Made by a program: the position numbers and the translations under genes
NCBI RefSeq assembly: GCF_002761755.1
Contig: NZ_PEOG01000007.1
Span: 1 to 64,000, forward strand
Length of the DNA stretch: 64,000 nt
Origin: Roseateles chitinivorans
GTDB lineage: Bacteria; Pseudomonadota; Gammaproteobacteria; Burkholderiales; Burkholderiaceae_C
Reading direction: 5' to 3'
The notes under the pieces: generated by a model
The model's database searches: none
What the model saw: only the letters and a program-made list of their open reading frames with translations
What the model was told of the DNA's origin: nothing
In this document: positions 27,582 to 35,051 of the stretch, one piece after another
Layout of the letters: each line of letters begins with the position of its first letter
Numbering within the stretch: position 1 is the stretch's first letter

Positions 27582-27678
27582 GGCTGGATGCGGTCATTCG
27601 CCGATGCACATGCCCCTGATAGCTTCAGACCCGTCGGCGATATTCAGAGTCCCGATTCCATCGCCGAGACGCGGTCGC

Positions 27679-27936
27679 TCAAGCGGCGGGCTGCGCTAGC
27701 TGCTCTGTCCCTGAGCGAAGGGCGTCGATGCTTGCGAAGGCAATGGCCAGCGCCTCGTCAGAGCACGGCATGTCGAGGTCGATGCCAGTTTGTTGCTTGA
27801 CGTGATTCAAGACATCGCTCCGCCTCACTGCGAGCTTATTGGCGACATGGAGCGCGCACGAACGGGCATGCGACGCGCGATGTTCAAGCGGCACCGTGGT
27901 GTCGGCGACCTTTCGACGATGAGTGCTGTAGGACAT
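27679..27936 (-). CDS. hypothetical small protein
   Basis: 85-residue basic protein beginning MSYSTHRRKVADTTVPLEHRASHARSCALHVANKLAVRRSDVLNHVKQQTG, then acidic. I recognise no family. The pattern of a helix pair with Arg/His-rich start could bind nucleic acid, but that is guesswork. No strong ribosome site. It could be a chance reading frame in IS-flanking DNA. Confidence 0.4.
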   Translation of the reverse strand: MSYSTHRRKVADTTVPLEHRASHARSCALHVANKLAVRRSDVLNHVKQQTGIDLDMPCSDEALAIAFASIDALRSGTEQLAQPAA

Positions 27937-28443
27937 GGTCTGGAGACTTACTCGAGCCGTGGACCTGACGCCGTGGACGGTCGGCTTCTGACCGGCGGCT
28001 GTCCGACGAGTTGCCAAGTCTAATGTCCGCCTACGCTGCAGAGCGGCATTCCGGTCAGGACCAGCAAGGCGGTCAGGGCGGGCAAGCGTGCCGATCAATC
28101 GTGACCAGCGCCAGCACTCAGCGACCGTCGCATGGCACTTCGGCTCTCAATCAGCGCGTTGACCAGTTGAGTTCACCCCTTCCCGGTATGCCCACGCCAC
28201 TACGCCTGGAGCGGGCATCAGTTGCTGCGGATAGGCACGCCCCACGCCGAGCTGTCGCATCTCTGCCTCATTGCCGAGGATCCTTCACGGCATTGCTTCA
28301 CGCGGACACCCGGAAGGTGGACTGCCTCCTTCGAGGTCGGTTGTCGCCACCGCTCCCGATCTTTAGGGTGCGGTCTGTACCGATCCAAGAAGGCCAGGGA
28401 GGCCCGATTTCCGATGTTGTTCAACGTTAGACCGCGCGTGTCC
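27937..28443. other. gene-free stretch before the secreted-protein gene
   Basis: No supported gene. At 28426-28432 GTTAGAC, preceded by AAC, fits an integron core site GTTRRRY and stands 12 bases before the signal-peptide ATG at 28444. No complete attC can be folded upstream of it. Confidence 0.4.
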
Positions 28444-29832
28444 ATGCGCCTGCTGGGCGGCGCCATGATGGCGCTGCTGCCGATTTCGGCTTTCGCCGCC
28501 GAGCCCGAAGACCTCAACGCCGCGATGCTAAGCAAGATGGACTGGCCCGATGGCCGCCCGTTCTTCGGTTGGGGGGCGTCTCATAAGAAGGCTGTGGAGG
28601 TATGGAACGAGTCCGCGGGACGCTCGTACACCGAGCTCCCGTCGCCGCCCAGTCCCGATCGCAGCCGCATCGTGCACCGTTCGATTTCCGAGCCGCGCCC
28701 GGTTCCCGCGGCGGCGCTCGCCGTGCTGAAGTCCGCGACTCCGGAGACCGGCTGGTTCGAATATTGGGTGAGAACGCGCGTCGAGCCCATCAACGGCGCG
28801 AGCGCCAAGCGCATGTACTCGACGGCCGACCGCCGCCTGGTGCGCTGCGAACCGGCATTGATGGTCGGTGCCGCCAAGCTTCACTTCGCGTCGCTGGATG
28901 CGACAGGCGAGCCGTACGACACCACAGCCAACTACGGCAAGGCGGAGCGAATCCCGGCGGCGACGATCGGCATGAACGAGCAGCTGCGCCACGAGTACCG
29001 CACGATCTGCGGCCCGGTACTGGCAGCTGCGTACGGCGCCGATCAGGTAGACGCGCGCGTCCAGGTCAATCTGGCGCCGCCCAAGCCCACCGGACTCGTG
29101 TCCTCGTTGACGCCCGAGCAGCAGTTGAAGCTCATCGCCGACATGCGCGCGCTGTTGAAGCTGCCTCCGGCCGAGCCGGCGGATCGGGCGGCTTCCGGTG
29201 CCGTCGCCGCCGACATGCCTGCAAGCGCGGCGTCGTCGGTCGAGGCGGTCGCTGCGCCGCCCGCCGAAGCGCTCACGGCAACCGGGTCCAGATCCGCACC
29301 GACTGGCGCGGCCGAGGCGAGCGCTCCGCCGTCTGACGCCGCACCGGCCGAGCCGCTGCCGCTGGGCAGCGCGAAGGCGCGCCTGCGCCTGTTCGCGCAG
29401 AACGGCACGGCGGTCAGCCTGACCAACGAGGCCTCTTGCGTCGCCCCGGGTGGCATGGGTGAAGCGAGCTCGAACTTGCTGAAGAACCTGGCGTCGGCGA
29501 TGCATGTGGCCTCCAATGAAACGCTGGGCATGCCCGAATCCACCACGACGCGGCGCCTGTCTGAGCGCTCCGGCGTGGCCTCGAAGGCGTACTTCATGGA
29601 GCGGGCAATCACCGCCGAAATGCCGGTTTCCGTGAACTTCACGTTCGCCGCCAACAACCAGACGTGCCCGAGCGTCGCGGTGAGCTTCGTACCTGAAGCT
29701 GGCGGGGACTACGAGAGCAAGCTGGACGTCGGTTATGGCTACTGCTTCGTAAGCGTGGGACGCATCACCCCGTCGGGCGCCGTAGTGCCGGTGCGCGTGA
29801 CGTCGGCGCCGGCGTGTCCGCCGGAGAAATGA
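28444..29832 (+). CDS. secreted protein of unknown function
   Basis: 462-residue exported protein. The signal peptide (MRLLGGAMMALLPISAFAAEP) makes ATG 28444 the best start. A first domain of about 200 residues has two Cys (LVRCEP, TICGPV) and ends near residue 205. An Ala/Pro/Ser-rich linker (about 240-315) leads to a C-terminal beta-rich domain of about 145 residues with four Cys (ASCVAP, QTCPSV, GYCFVS, PACPPE), which could form disulfides in the periplasm. I recognise no family. A GTTAGAC core-like site 12 bases upstream raises the possibility that it entered as a cassette. Confidence 0.65.
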   Translation: MRLLGGAMMALLPISAFAAEPEDLNAAMLSKMDWPDGRPFFGWGASHKKAVEVWNESAGRSYTELPSPPSPDRSRIVHRSISEPRPVPAAALAVLKSATPETGWFEYWVRTRVEPINGASAKRMYSTADRRLVRCEPALMVGAAKLHFASLDATGEPYDTTANYGKAERIPAATIGMNEQLRHEYRTICGPVLAAAYGADQVDARVQVNLAPPKPTGLVSSLTPEQQLKLIADMRALLKLPPAEPADRAASGAVAADMPASAASSVEAVAAPPAEALTATGSRSAPTGAAEASAPPSDAAPAEPLPLGSAKARLRLFAQNGTAVSLTNEASCVAPGGMGEASSNLLKNLASAMHVASNETLGMPESTTTRRLSERSGVASKAYFMERAITAEMPVSVNFTFAANNQTCPSVAVSFVPEAGGDYESKLDVGYGYCFVSVGRITPSGAVVPVRVTSAPACPPEK

Positions 29833-29841
29833 TTTCCGCAG

Positions 29842-30020
29842 GGCGTCCGTGTCCAACATCGCCATGGCCCACGGCATCAACGTCAACTGGGTGTTCAAGT
29901 GGCGCCGCGAACATTGCAAAGCTCTGGGTAATAGCCAAGGACCAGCGCCGGCGCCGGCGCCGGCGCTCCTGCCAATCACGCTTGCCTCGGCCACCCCGGA
30001 CAGAGCAACTGGCACCATGG
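29842..30020 (+). pseudogene. IS66 tnpA (OrfA) fragment
   Basis: Plus-strand remnant with the helix-turn-helix of IS66 OrfA: ASVSNIAMAHGINVNWVFKWRREH. It fades into a GC-rich Pro-Ala repeat (GCGCCG units at 29943-29963). No tnpB or tnpC follows, so only the recognition helix survives. Confidence 0.62.
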
Positions 30021-30083
30021 GCGCTCCTCAGGCGGCCAACTCCCCTCGGCGAGGTGGTTGTTGGTGTGCCGCTTCTGCCGGAC

Positions 30084-30200
30084 ATTTAACGCTGTATGAA
30101 CCCACAGTCGAACCCGAGGACCTGATGGCGCATGGACGGGTTGCCAGAAATCGAGTGAGCCGCCCTAGGGAACAGCATGTCTGCCTAGGCGGCGTTAGCT
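30084..30200 (+). repeat. possible decayed attC preceding the first cassette
   Basis: ATTTAAC (30084-30090) fits an inverse core RYYYAAC, and GCGTTAGCT (30192-30200) supplies the core. A near-perfect stem GCCGCC-C-TAGG / CCTAGGCGGC lies just inside the core. A second core-like GTTAGGA follows at 30216. The site is longer and less regular than the two clear attC sites, so this is tentative. Confidence 0.4.
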
Positions 30201-30236
30201 GTCTTCCGAGAACACGTTAGGAACCTTACCCACCCT

Positions 30237-30710
30237 ATGGACAAGAAGCGCCGCAAGGAACTGAAGAACGAGGGGAAGCGCCTTGTCGAGGAGTACTCCC
30301 AGCGTGTTCGAGAGAGGTTGCATAGGCGAAACCCGTTTCCTGTTGGTGATCCGAACTGGGTTGCCAATTTGCAGGCTGAGTACGAGATCAATCGCCACTA
30401 CCGAAAGAACAAGCTTGAAGTCCTTCGGGAAGAAGTGGCCACCGAGAACGCCGATCTTCGCGTTTTGGGCTTCAAGTTCGAGGAAAACTTGTTTCCGCGG
30501 GCCGGCCAATATGTCCTATGTCATGCGTGTCGCTGCCTGGTTCCTACCGCCTGTGCGCATGCCATGGGCTGCGAGTGCCGGGCAGTCACAATCAGTCCGG
30601 AGGCTCGTCATGCAGTCCTCCCTCCACCTGATCTCTACTCGGTTGTGGAGCTCATAGGGAGAGGCCCGAATCGAAAGCAGAGCTATACGTTTCCATGGAA
30701 CAAGCGGTAG
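30237..30710 (+). CDS. cassette gene 1: hypothetical Cys-rich protein
   Basis: 157-residue protein. The N-terminal 80 residues are highly charged and helical (KKRRKELKNEGKRLVEEYSQRVRERLHRRN). The C-terminal half carries CHACRCLVPTACAHAMGCEC, six cysteines and a histidine in 20 residues, which suggests a structural zinc site. I recognise no family. It lies between a putative core at 30194 or 30216 and a clear attC at 30721, on the plus strand, with no promoter of its own visible, as expected of an integron cassette gene. Confidence 0.7.
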   Translation: MDKKRRKELKNEGKRLVEEYSQRVRERLHRRNPFPVGDPNWVANLQAEYEINRHYRKNKLEVLREEVATENADLRVLGFKFEENLFPRAGQYVLCHACRCLVPTACAHAMGCECRAVTISPEARHAVLPPPDLYSVVELIGRGPNRKQSYTFPWNKR

Positions 30711-30720
30711 AGCATCAGGC

Positions 30721-30789
30721 GGCTAACCCCTCCATCGAGCGGACAGCCGCCGGCGAGCCGGCATCTGCCGCTTATGTCGAACGTTAGCT
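30721..30789 (+). repeat. integron attC site 1
   Basis: Begins with GGCTAAC (inverse core) ten bases after the stop of cassette gene 1 and ends with GTTAGCT (core). The L arms CATCGAGCGG and CCGCTTATG pair with the extrahelical-base asymmetry usual for attC, with an internal GCCGGC stem. Length 69. Its arms are almost identical to attC site 2 (shared CTAACCC..TCCATCG and CGCT-ATGTCGAACGTTA). Confidence 0.88.
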
Positions 30790-30867
30790 CTCATAAGAGA
30801 CTCTCATCGGAGAGAACTGCTGCGCACGATCGCTGCTAGCGCGGTGATGCTGAGTTGGAGGCTTGCA

Positions 30868-31296
30868 ATGGGTCAAAGCGAGCGAGGGGCACTACCTCGC
30901 CTGGTCCTCCCGAACCTGCTGTGGTCGATGAGTGAACCGATTCCCCAGTCGATTTCCGATCTCATCGATGCAACGTCTGACTACGCCCTGGCGCTGGGGG
31001 AGAAGGCTGATCTCAAGCAGCTCGAAGTCGAGTTTCCCGGGCGCTCGCTCGACGTCCACTTCAGTACTTGGGACCGACCGAGCGACACTGACGGATGGAT
31101 TGAGACGAAGAAAGTCATTGCGATCCGCTTTGACCACAATCCTTCATACGCGGCCATACTGCTCGAGCTTCACAAGGCCACTCACGCCTGCCTCAGTCGA
31201 AGCGACAAACACTTCTTCGAAGGCCTGGAATTACTGAGCGAAGGGGAAGCGGGTGCGGCACCTGCGCCGGCTTACTGTCTCTGCCTCGGAAGCTAG
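30868..31296 (+). CDS. cassette gene 2: hypothetical protein
   Basis: 142-residue soluble protein that I do not recognise. The start ATG at 30868 is supported by TTGGAGG six bases upstream; a later ATG at 30928 would give a compact 122-residue protein. The core has alternating strands and helices (DVHFSTWDRPSDTDGWIETKKVIAIRFDHN, AAILLELHKATHACL). It lies between attC 1 and attC 2 and ends 34 bases before attC 2. Confidence 0.65.
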   Translation: MGQSERGALPRLVLPNLLWSMSEPIPQSISDLIDATSDYALALGEKADLKQLEVEFPGRSLDVHFSTWDRPSDTDGWIETKKVIAIRFDHNPSYAAILLELHKATHACLSRSDKHFFEGLELLSEGEAGAAPAPAYCLCLGS

Positions 31297-31330
31297 TTCA
31301 CCCGCGGAGAGTCCAGATGTCGTCCGCCGG

Positions 31331-31408
31331 AGCTAACCCTTCCATCGGGCAGACGCCTTCCAGCGTGCTTCGCATGCTTCCAGTCGCCGCTCATGTCGAA
31401 CGTTATGC
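31331..31408 (+). repeat. integron attC site 2
   Basis: AGCTAAC (31331-31337) to GTTATGC (31402-31408), 78 bases. TCCATCGGGC and GCCGCTCATG form the L arms, and an internal GCGTGCTTCGCATGC hairpin sits at the tip. Shared near-identical outer arms with attC 1 show a common cassette pool. The following gene starts four bases after the core. Confidence 0.9.
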
Positions 31409-31411
31409 AGC

Positions 31412-31789
31412 ATGACTGAAAGAGTCGACCTGATCCGCCAGCTCATTCCGCTGTGGTACGCCGAGATGGCCTGGGCGAAGCAGTTGATCGTCCGAGCCTT
31501 CCAACTGGAGAAACCCGACGACATCCTGGGCATGCGGGGCCGGCGGCCGATTCCAGGAACCAACTGGACCGTATGCACTCACGGCATTGGGGTTGATGTC
31601 TACAAGACGCCGGCGACTGGAGGGATTGATTTCGACTTTGACAAACCCGATCCGGACGTCTGGCGACTGCAGCTCTTCTTTGAGAAGCAACTGAACGATG
31701 GCGCGCTGAACTACGACGTGTATCGAGAGCTAGCCGAGAACGAGGAGCTTCTAGTGGCCTCGATCAAAGAGGCGCTCAATGCTGCGTAA
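31412..31789 (+). CDS. cassette gene 3: DUF6896-like protein
   Basis: 125-residue soluble protein. The central NWTVCTHGIGVDVYKTPATGGIDFDFDKPDPDVWRLQLFFEKQ resembles DUF6896 by recall: a W...HG.G-containing strand, then ID/VDF.F, then a final helix. Members are small, common in immunity-type neighbourhoods. The stop codon TAA lies inside the inverse core GCGTAAC of attC 3, a compact arrangement usual in cassettes. The ATG at 31412 is four bases after the core of attC 2. Confidence 0.65.
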   Translation: MTERVDLIRQLIPLWYAEMAWAKQLIVRAFQLEKPDDILGMRGRRPIPGTNWTVCTHGIGVDVYKTPATGGIDFDFDKPDPDVWRLQLFFEKQLNDGALNYDVYRELAENEELLVASIKEALNAA

Positions 31790-31840
31790 CCTGCCATTGG
31801 AGCGGACCGCCTTCGGCGTCCGCTCACCTTCACGTCAGGC
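31784..31840 (+). repeat. integron attC site 3 with decayed core
   Basis: GCGTAAC (31784-31790) begins the site; AGCGGACCGCC / GGCGTCCGCT (31801-31824) forms a perfect central hairpin. The core reads GTCAGGC (31834-31840) instead of GTTAGGC, so the last recombination point is probably inactive. It marks the end of the cassette series; core-genome genes resume at 31951. Confidence 0.75.
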
Positions 31841-31950
31841 ACCCATGGGCACGCGCGAGCGGCTCACTGAGGCAGCGAAGGCAGTCGATTTCCAATCGCA
31901 GTTCAAGTTCGTTGAGCCGCATCGATAACCTGACTTCCCAGCACGCTTAG

Positions 31951-32391
31951 TCAGCGGGTGATGATCTCCCGATGCATCGGCGCGAGCAGCGCCAGCAAGC
32001 GGTTCTGCACGGCGAAGGGCACCCGCTGTTCTTCCATCGCGAACTGCAAGTCCTCGACCAGTGCATTGAAGTCGGCCTTGTTCAGCGCGAGGTGGGCATG
32101 CGACTTCGCCATCGTCTCGCCTTCGTAGACGCAAGGGCCACCGCTGAGCTGGCAGAACTGCTTGCGGATCGACTCCTTCAGCGCCTTCGGATTGACGCCG
32201 TCGAACTTCTGCTTGATGCGCTCGTCGGCGTAGGCGCGATCGATCATGCCGTCGACGATGCGGGCGATGCCGGCGTCACCGCCCAGCGCGCGATACAGCC
32301 CGTCGTCCGCCGCACCAGCGGTCGACGCGACGATGGCGCCGATCAGGAGCGCCAGCGCCCCCGTCATCCATAGCCTTCGAACCGAGCGCAT
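31951..32391 (-). CDS. exported group-1 truncated haemoglobin
   Basis: 146-residue protein with a Sec-type signal peptide (MRSVRRLWMTGALALLIGAIVASTAGA) and a truncated-globin domain: LYRALGGDAGIARIVDGMIDRAY, IRKQFCQLSGGPCVYEGETMAKSHAHLALN with the proximal His in the second helix pair, and FNALVEDLQFAMEEQ. Group-1 members bind O2 or NO. Export is unusual, since most are cytoplasmic. The ATG at 32389-32391 follows AGGAGGT; an in-frame ATG 36 bases upstream is less good. It is followed by the convergent cassette array and preceded by the DUF3034 gene on the same strand. Confidence 0.88.
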   Translation of the reverse strand: MRSVRRLWMTGALALLIGAIVASTAGAADDGLYRALGGDAGIARIVDGMIDRAYADERIKQKFDGVNPKALKESIRKQFCQLSGGPCVYEGETMAKSHAHLALNKADFNALVEDLQFAMEEQRVPFAVQNRLLALLAPMHREIITR

Positions 32392-32451
32392 GCTGCGGAC
32401 CTCCTGGTCGAGTGAGTCGTCGGACACGGCGATGCCGCGTTCAATGGGCCG

Positions 32452-33348
32452 TCAATAGGCGAGCTGGATCGAGCCGTAGACGCCGCGTTGGCGACGCGGC
32501 TGGATTCCCGGCACGACGCGGCCGAGGTCCACATAGGCGGCCGTCAACGACAAGTGCTTGTTGGGCGCCCAGGCGACGAACACATCCTTCCAGTCGTCCT
32601 CGCGGAGCGCGTCGCCCAGGATCGATGGGTTGAGCTTGTCGGGTTTGACGCGGTACTCGACGCCGACCGCCCATTGCTTGTTCAACAGGTACGCGACCGA
32701 CACCTCCGGCACCAGCGAATAGCTGCTGTTGGCCGTCCCGCCGAAGCCCAACAGGCCGTTCTGGTTGGCGCGCGTGGCGCGCAACGTCAGGTTGACCAGC
32801 GTGCTTTGCGCCAGGAACAGCTTGGTCGCGCTCAGGTAGACATCGACGCCATGGCGCTTCGCGCCCAGCGCGCTCAGCGTTGGTGCCAGGCCGCCCGCAT
32901 CGAGGTGCTTGTATTCGATGCCCAGAGCGATCTGCGGCATCCAGGTGTCGGCGTCGAGCACCGCATCCCCGCCGAGTCGCACTTTCGCCCCGAGGATCGT
33001 CTGCTTGAGCCGAAGGCCCGGCAGCCCGAGGGCCGCGCCCGTGGCGCCCGCACTGAAGTCCTGCTTGGCGATCGACAGCTCGGCGCGCTCGCCGAAGGCC
33101 ACGACGGCGCCGTAGCCGGAGAGGCTGTAGTCCTGCACCGGCAGGCGCGTGAAGTACGCGGTCGCGCCGATCTGGCCCGTGGTCGCATAGCTGCCGGTCA
33201 CGGCCCACGGCGACAAACCACCCCCGGCTGCGCCATCGATGCTGCTCACACCGCCGGTCAGCAGCAGCTTGCCCTGCGCCTGCGCGACGCAGGCCAGCGG
33301 TGCGGCCAGCAGCCATGGAGCGATCCATCGAAGCAGCAACTGCGTCAT
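32452..33348 (-). CDS. DUF3034 family protein, outer-membrane-like
   Basis: 298-residue protein with a signal peptide to about residue 25 and a beta-rich body (LLLTGGVSSIDGAAGGGLSPWAVTGSYAT, then many alternating strands ending in an aromatic residue, GSIQLAY), which looks like a beta-barrel. DUF3034 proteins occur next to truncated globins in Burkholderiales. Function unknown. The ATG at 33346-33348 is chosen so the signal peptide starts the protein. It stands 60 bases upstream of the globin gene, so the two are likely an operon. Confidence 0.82.
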   Translation of the reverse strand: MTQLLLRWIAPWLLAAPLACVAQAQGKLLLTGGVSSIDGAAGGGLSPWAVTGSYATTGQIGATAYFTRLPVQDYSLSGYGAVVAFGERAELSIAKQDFSAGATGAALGLPGLRLKQTILGAKVRLGGDAVLDADTWMPQIALGIEYKHLDAGGLAPTLSALGAKRHGVDVYLSATKLFLAQSTLVNLTLRATRANQNGLLGFGGTANSSYSLVPEVSVAYLLNKQWAVGVEYRVKPDKLNPSILGDALREDDWKDVFVAWAPNKHLSLTAAYVDLGRVVPGIQPRRQRGVYGSIQLAY

Positions 33349-33389
33349 AGCCGAAGACCGCGGCAAGATCGCTGGCGTCCCGCCGCCAC

Positions 33390-33809
33390 TCACCAGGCGC
33401 CGGTGTTGGCCATCGAGATCCAGGGCTCGGCCGGCGGCAGTGCCGGACCGTCCTGCAACAGCTCGATCGAGATGTTGTCGGGCGAACGCACGAAGGCCAT
33501 TCGACCATCGCGCGGCGGGCGGTTGATCGTGACGCCCGCGTCCATGAGGCGTTGGCAGGCGGCATAGATGTCCGGCACGGCATAGGCGACGTGACCGAAG
33601 TTGCGCCCCCCGGTGTAGACCTCGGGATCCCAGTTGTAGGTCAGCTCGATCTGGGCGTCCTCGTCGCCGGGCGCGGCCAGATAGACCAAGGTGAAGCGGC
33701 CGGCCTCATGCTCGCTGCGGCGCACCTCCTGCAGCCCCAGGGCATCGCGGTAGAACTTCAGCGAGGCGTCGAGATCGGTCACTCGGACCATGGTGTGCAG
33801 ATACTTCAT
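33390..33809 (-). CDS. gloA: lactoylglutathione lyase (glyoxalase I)
   Basis: 139-residue enzyme converting the hemithioacetal of methylglyoxal and glutathione to S-lactoylglutathione. It has the paired VOC motifs: [20 protein letters not shown] with His6 (metal ligand), the Glu in [17 protein letters not shown] with the second His, and ISIELLQ with the last Glu. This is the usual length for the nickel-type bacterial enzyme. Start ATG at 33807-33809 is unambiguous. It is separated from the DUF3034 gene by 41 bases and may be cotranscribed. Confidence 0.95.
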   Translation of the reverse strand: MKYLHTMVRVTDLDASLKFYRDALGLQEVRRSEHEAGRFTLVYLAAPGDEDAQIELTYNWDPEVYTGGRNFGHVAYAVPDIYAACQRLMDAGVTINRPPRDGRMAFVRSPDNISIELLQDGPALPPAEPWISMANTGAW

Positions 33810-33945
33810 GAGCGGTTGGCGGATGGCGTTGGGAATGAGGATCGACGCAAGGTCGGACGGCGCATTGTGGCCGCGCGGCGAACGGTCTGCATGCCCCGGG
33901 GACATGTGCGACAGCCGCCTCCGTCGACACCGGTGCCGAAATGAA

Positions 33946-33969
33946 GAAGGCCCGCGTCGGCGGGCCTTC
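33946..33969 (-). terminator. terminator hairpin for the ferritin-like gene
   Basis: GAAGGCCCGC and GCGGGCCTTC pair perfectly around GTCG. On the minus strand, reading from the ferritin-like gene, it is followed by TTCATTT, a weak T tract. Confidence 0.65.
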
Positions 33970-33994
33970 GTGCGAGCGGGAAATGCGGCGGGCG

Positions 33995-34876
33995 TCAGAT
34001 CGCCTGGGGCGTGGCGTCGCCGCCCTGCGCCTGCTGGGCGGCCTGGGCCAGGCGTTGCGTCAGCTCCTTGCGGAAGCGGTTCAGCTCCTGGACGCTGGCG
34101 AAGCTGCGCTCCATCAGCAGGCTCATGTTGTGCAGGATGCGCTCGACGACCTTGTTCTCCCAGACGCTGTCGAACTGGATCTGCTTGTCCAGCCAGCGCT
34201 CCAGCCATTCAGGATCCGGCAGGCGGCTCTGGATCGTGTCGCGCGGGAACAGCTTGGCGTTCACATGCAGGTTGGTCGGGTGCAGCGCCTGGGCGGTGCG
34301 GCGCGCGCTGGCCATCAGCACGCCGACCTTCGCGAACGCGGCCTTCGCCTCGTCGCCGAACTTGCTCATCGCACGCTTCATGTAGCGCAGATAGGCGCCG
34401 CCATGGCGGGCTTCATCGCGCGACAGGGTTTCGTAGATCGCCTTGATGACCGGCTCGGTGTGCCATTCGGCGGCGCGGCGATACCAGTGGTTCAGGCGGA
34501 TCTCGCCGCAGAAGTGCAGCATCAGCGTCTCCAGCGCCGGGGCCGGGTCGAATTCAAAGCGCACCTCGTGCAGCTCGGCCTCGGTCGGCACCATGTCCGG
34601 ACGGAAGCGGCGCAGGTATTCCATCAGCACCAGCGAATGCTTCTGCTCCTCGAAGAACCAGACGCTCATGAACGCGGAGAAATCGCTGTCGTCCTTGTTG
34701 TCGCGCAGGAACATCTCGGTGGCAGGCAACGCGGACCACTCGGTGATCGCGTTCATCTTGATCGTGCGCGCCTGGTCGTCAGTGAGCTTGGACGCGTCGA
34801 ACTTGTCCCACGGGATGTCCGTGTCCATGTTCCAGCGCACGGCCTCGAGTTGCTTGAAGAGTTCTGGGTAAAGCAT
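33995..34876 (-). CDS. ferritin-like diiron protein (acyl-ACP desaturase-like)
   Basis: 293-residue helical protein. Diiron ligands can be placed in four helices: Glu46 (NAITEWSAL), Glu77 and His80 (EEQKH), Glu125 (GEIRLNHW, His130 nearby) and Glu155/His158 (DEARH). This two-EXXH pattern is shared by soluble desaturases and R2-type ferritin-like enzymes. The length and [19 protein letters not shown] are nearest to acyl-[ACP] desaturase-like proteins. The substrate is unknown. The long C-terminal basic and Gln-rich tail is disordered. Confidence 0.8.
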   Translation of the reverse strand: MLYPELFKQLEAVRWNMDTDIPWDKFDASKLTDDQARTIKMNAITEWSALPATEMFLRDNKDDSDFSAFMSVWFFEEQKHSLVLMEYLRRFRPDMVPTEAELHEVRFEFDPAPALETLMLHFCGEIRLNHWYRRAAEWHTEPVIKAIYETLSRDEARHGGAYLRYMKRAMSKFGDEAKAAFAKVGVLMASARRTAQALHPTNLHVNAKLFPRDTIQSRLPDPEWLERWLDKQIQFDSVWENKVVERILHNMSLLMERSFASVQELNRFRKELTQRLAQAAQQAQGGDATPQAI

Positions 34877-35051
34877 CTGTCTGCGTCCTGTTAAGCGCGG
34901 CGGATTCTACCGGTCGCACCATGACAATCCCTTACGGCATCGGCACGTGGGGCGATCTGGCCTAATCCCGCTTCGAACCGACCTCACACCGCGTTCGCTT
35001 ATTACGCAGCAGCACGCCCGTTCGGATTCACCGATCCTGGAGACACACCCC

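Noticed and set aside
29943..29963. GCGCCG repeat as a regulatory microsatellite
   Set aside because: It only encodes a Pro-Ala stretch in the decayed tnpA region and is common in this composition.
31845..31928. A 27-codon plus-strand reading frame after attC 3
   Set aside because: No ribosome site, no recognisable protein and too short to support as a gene.
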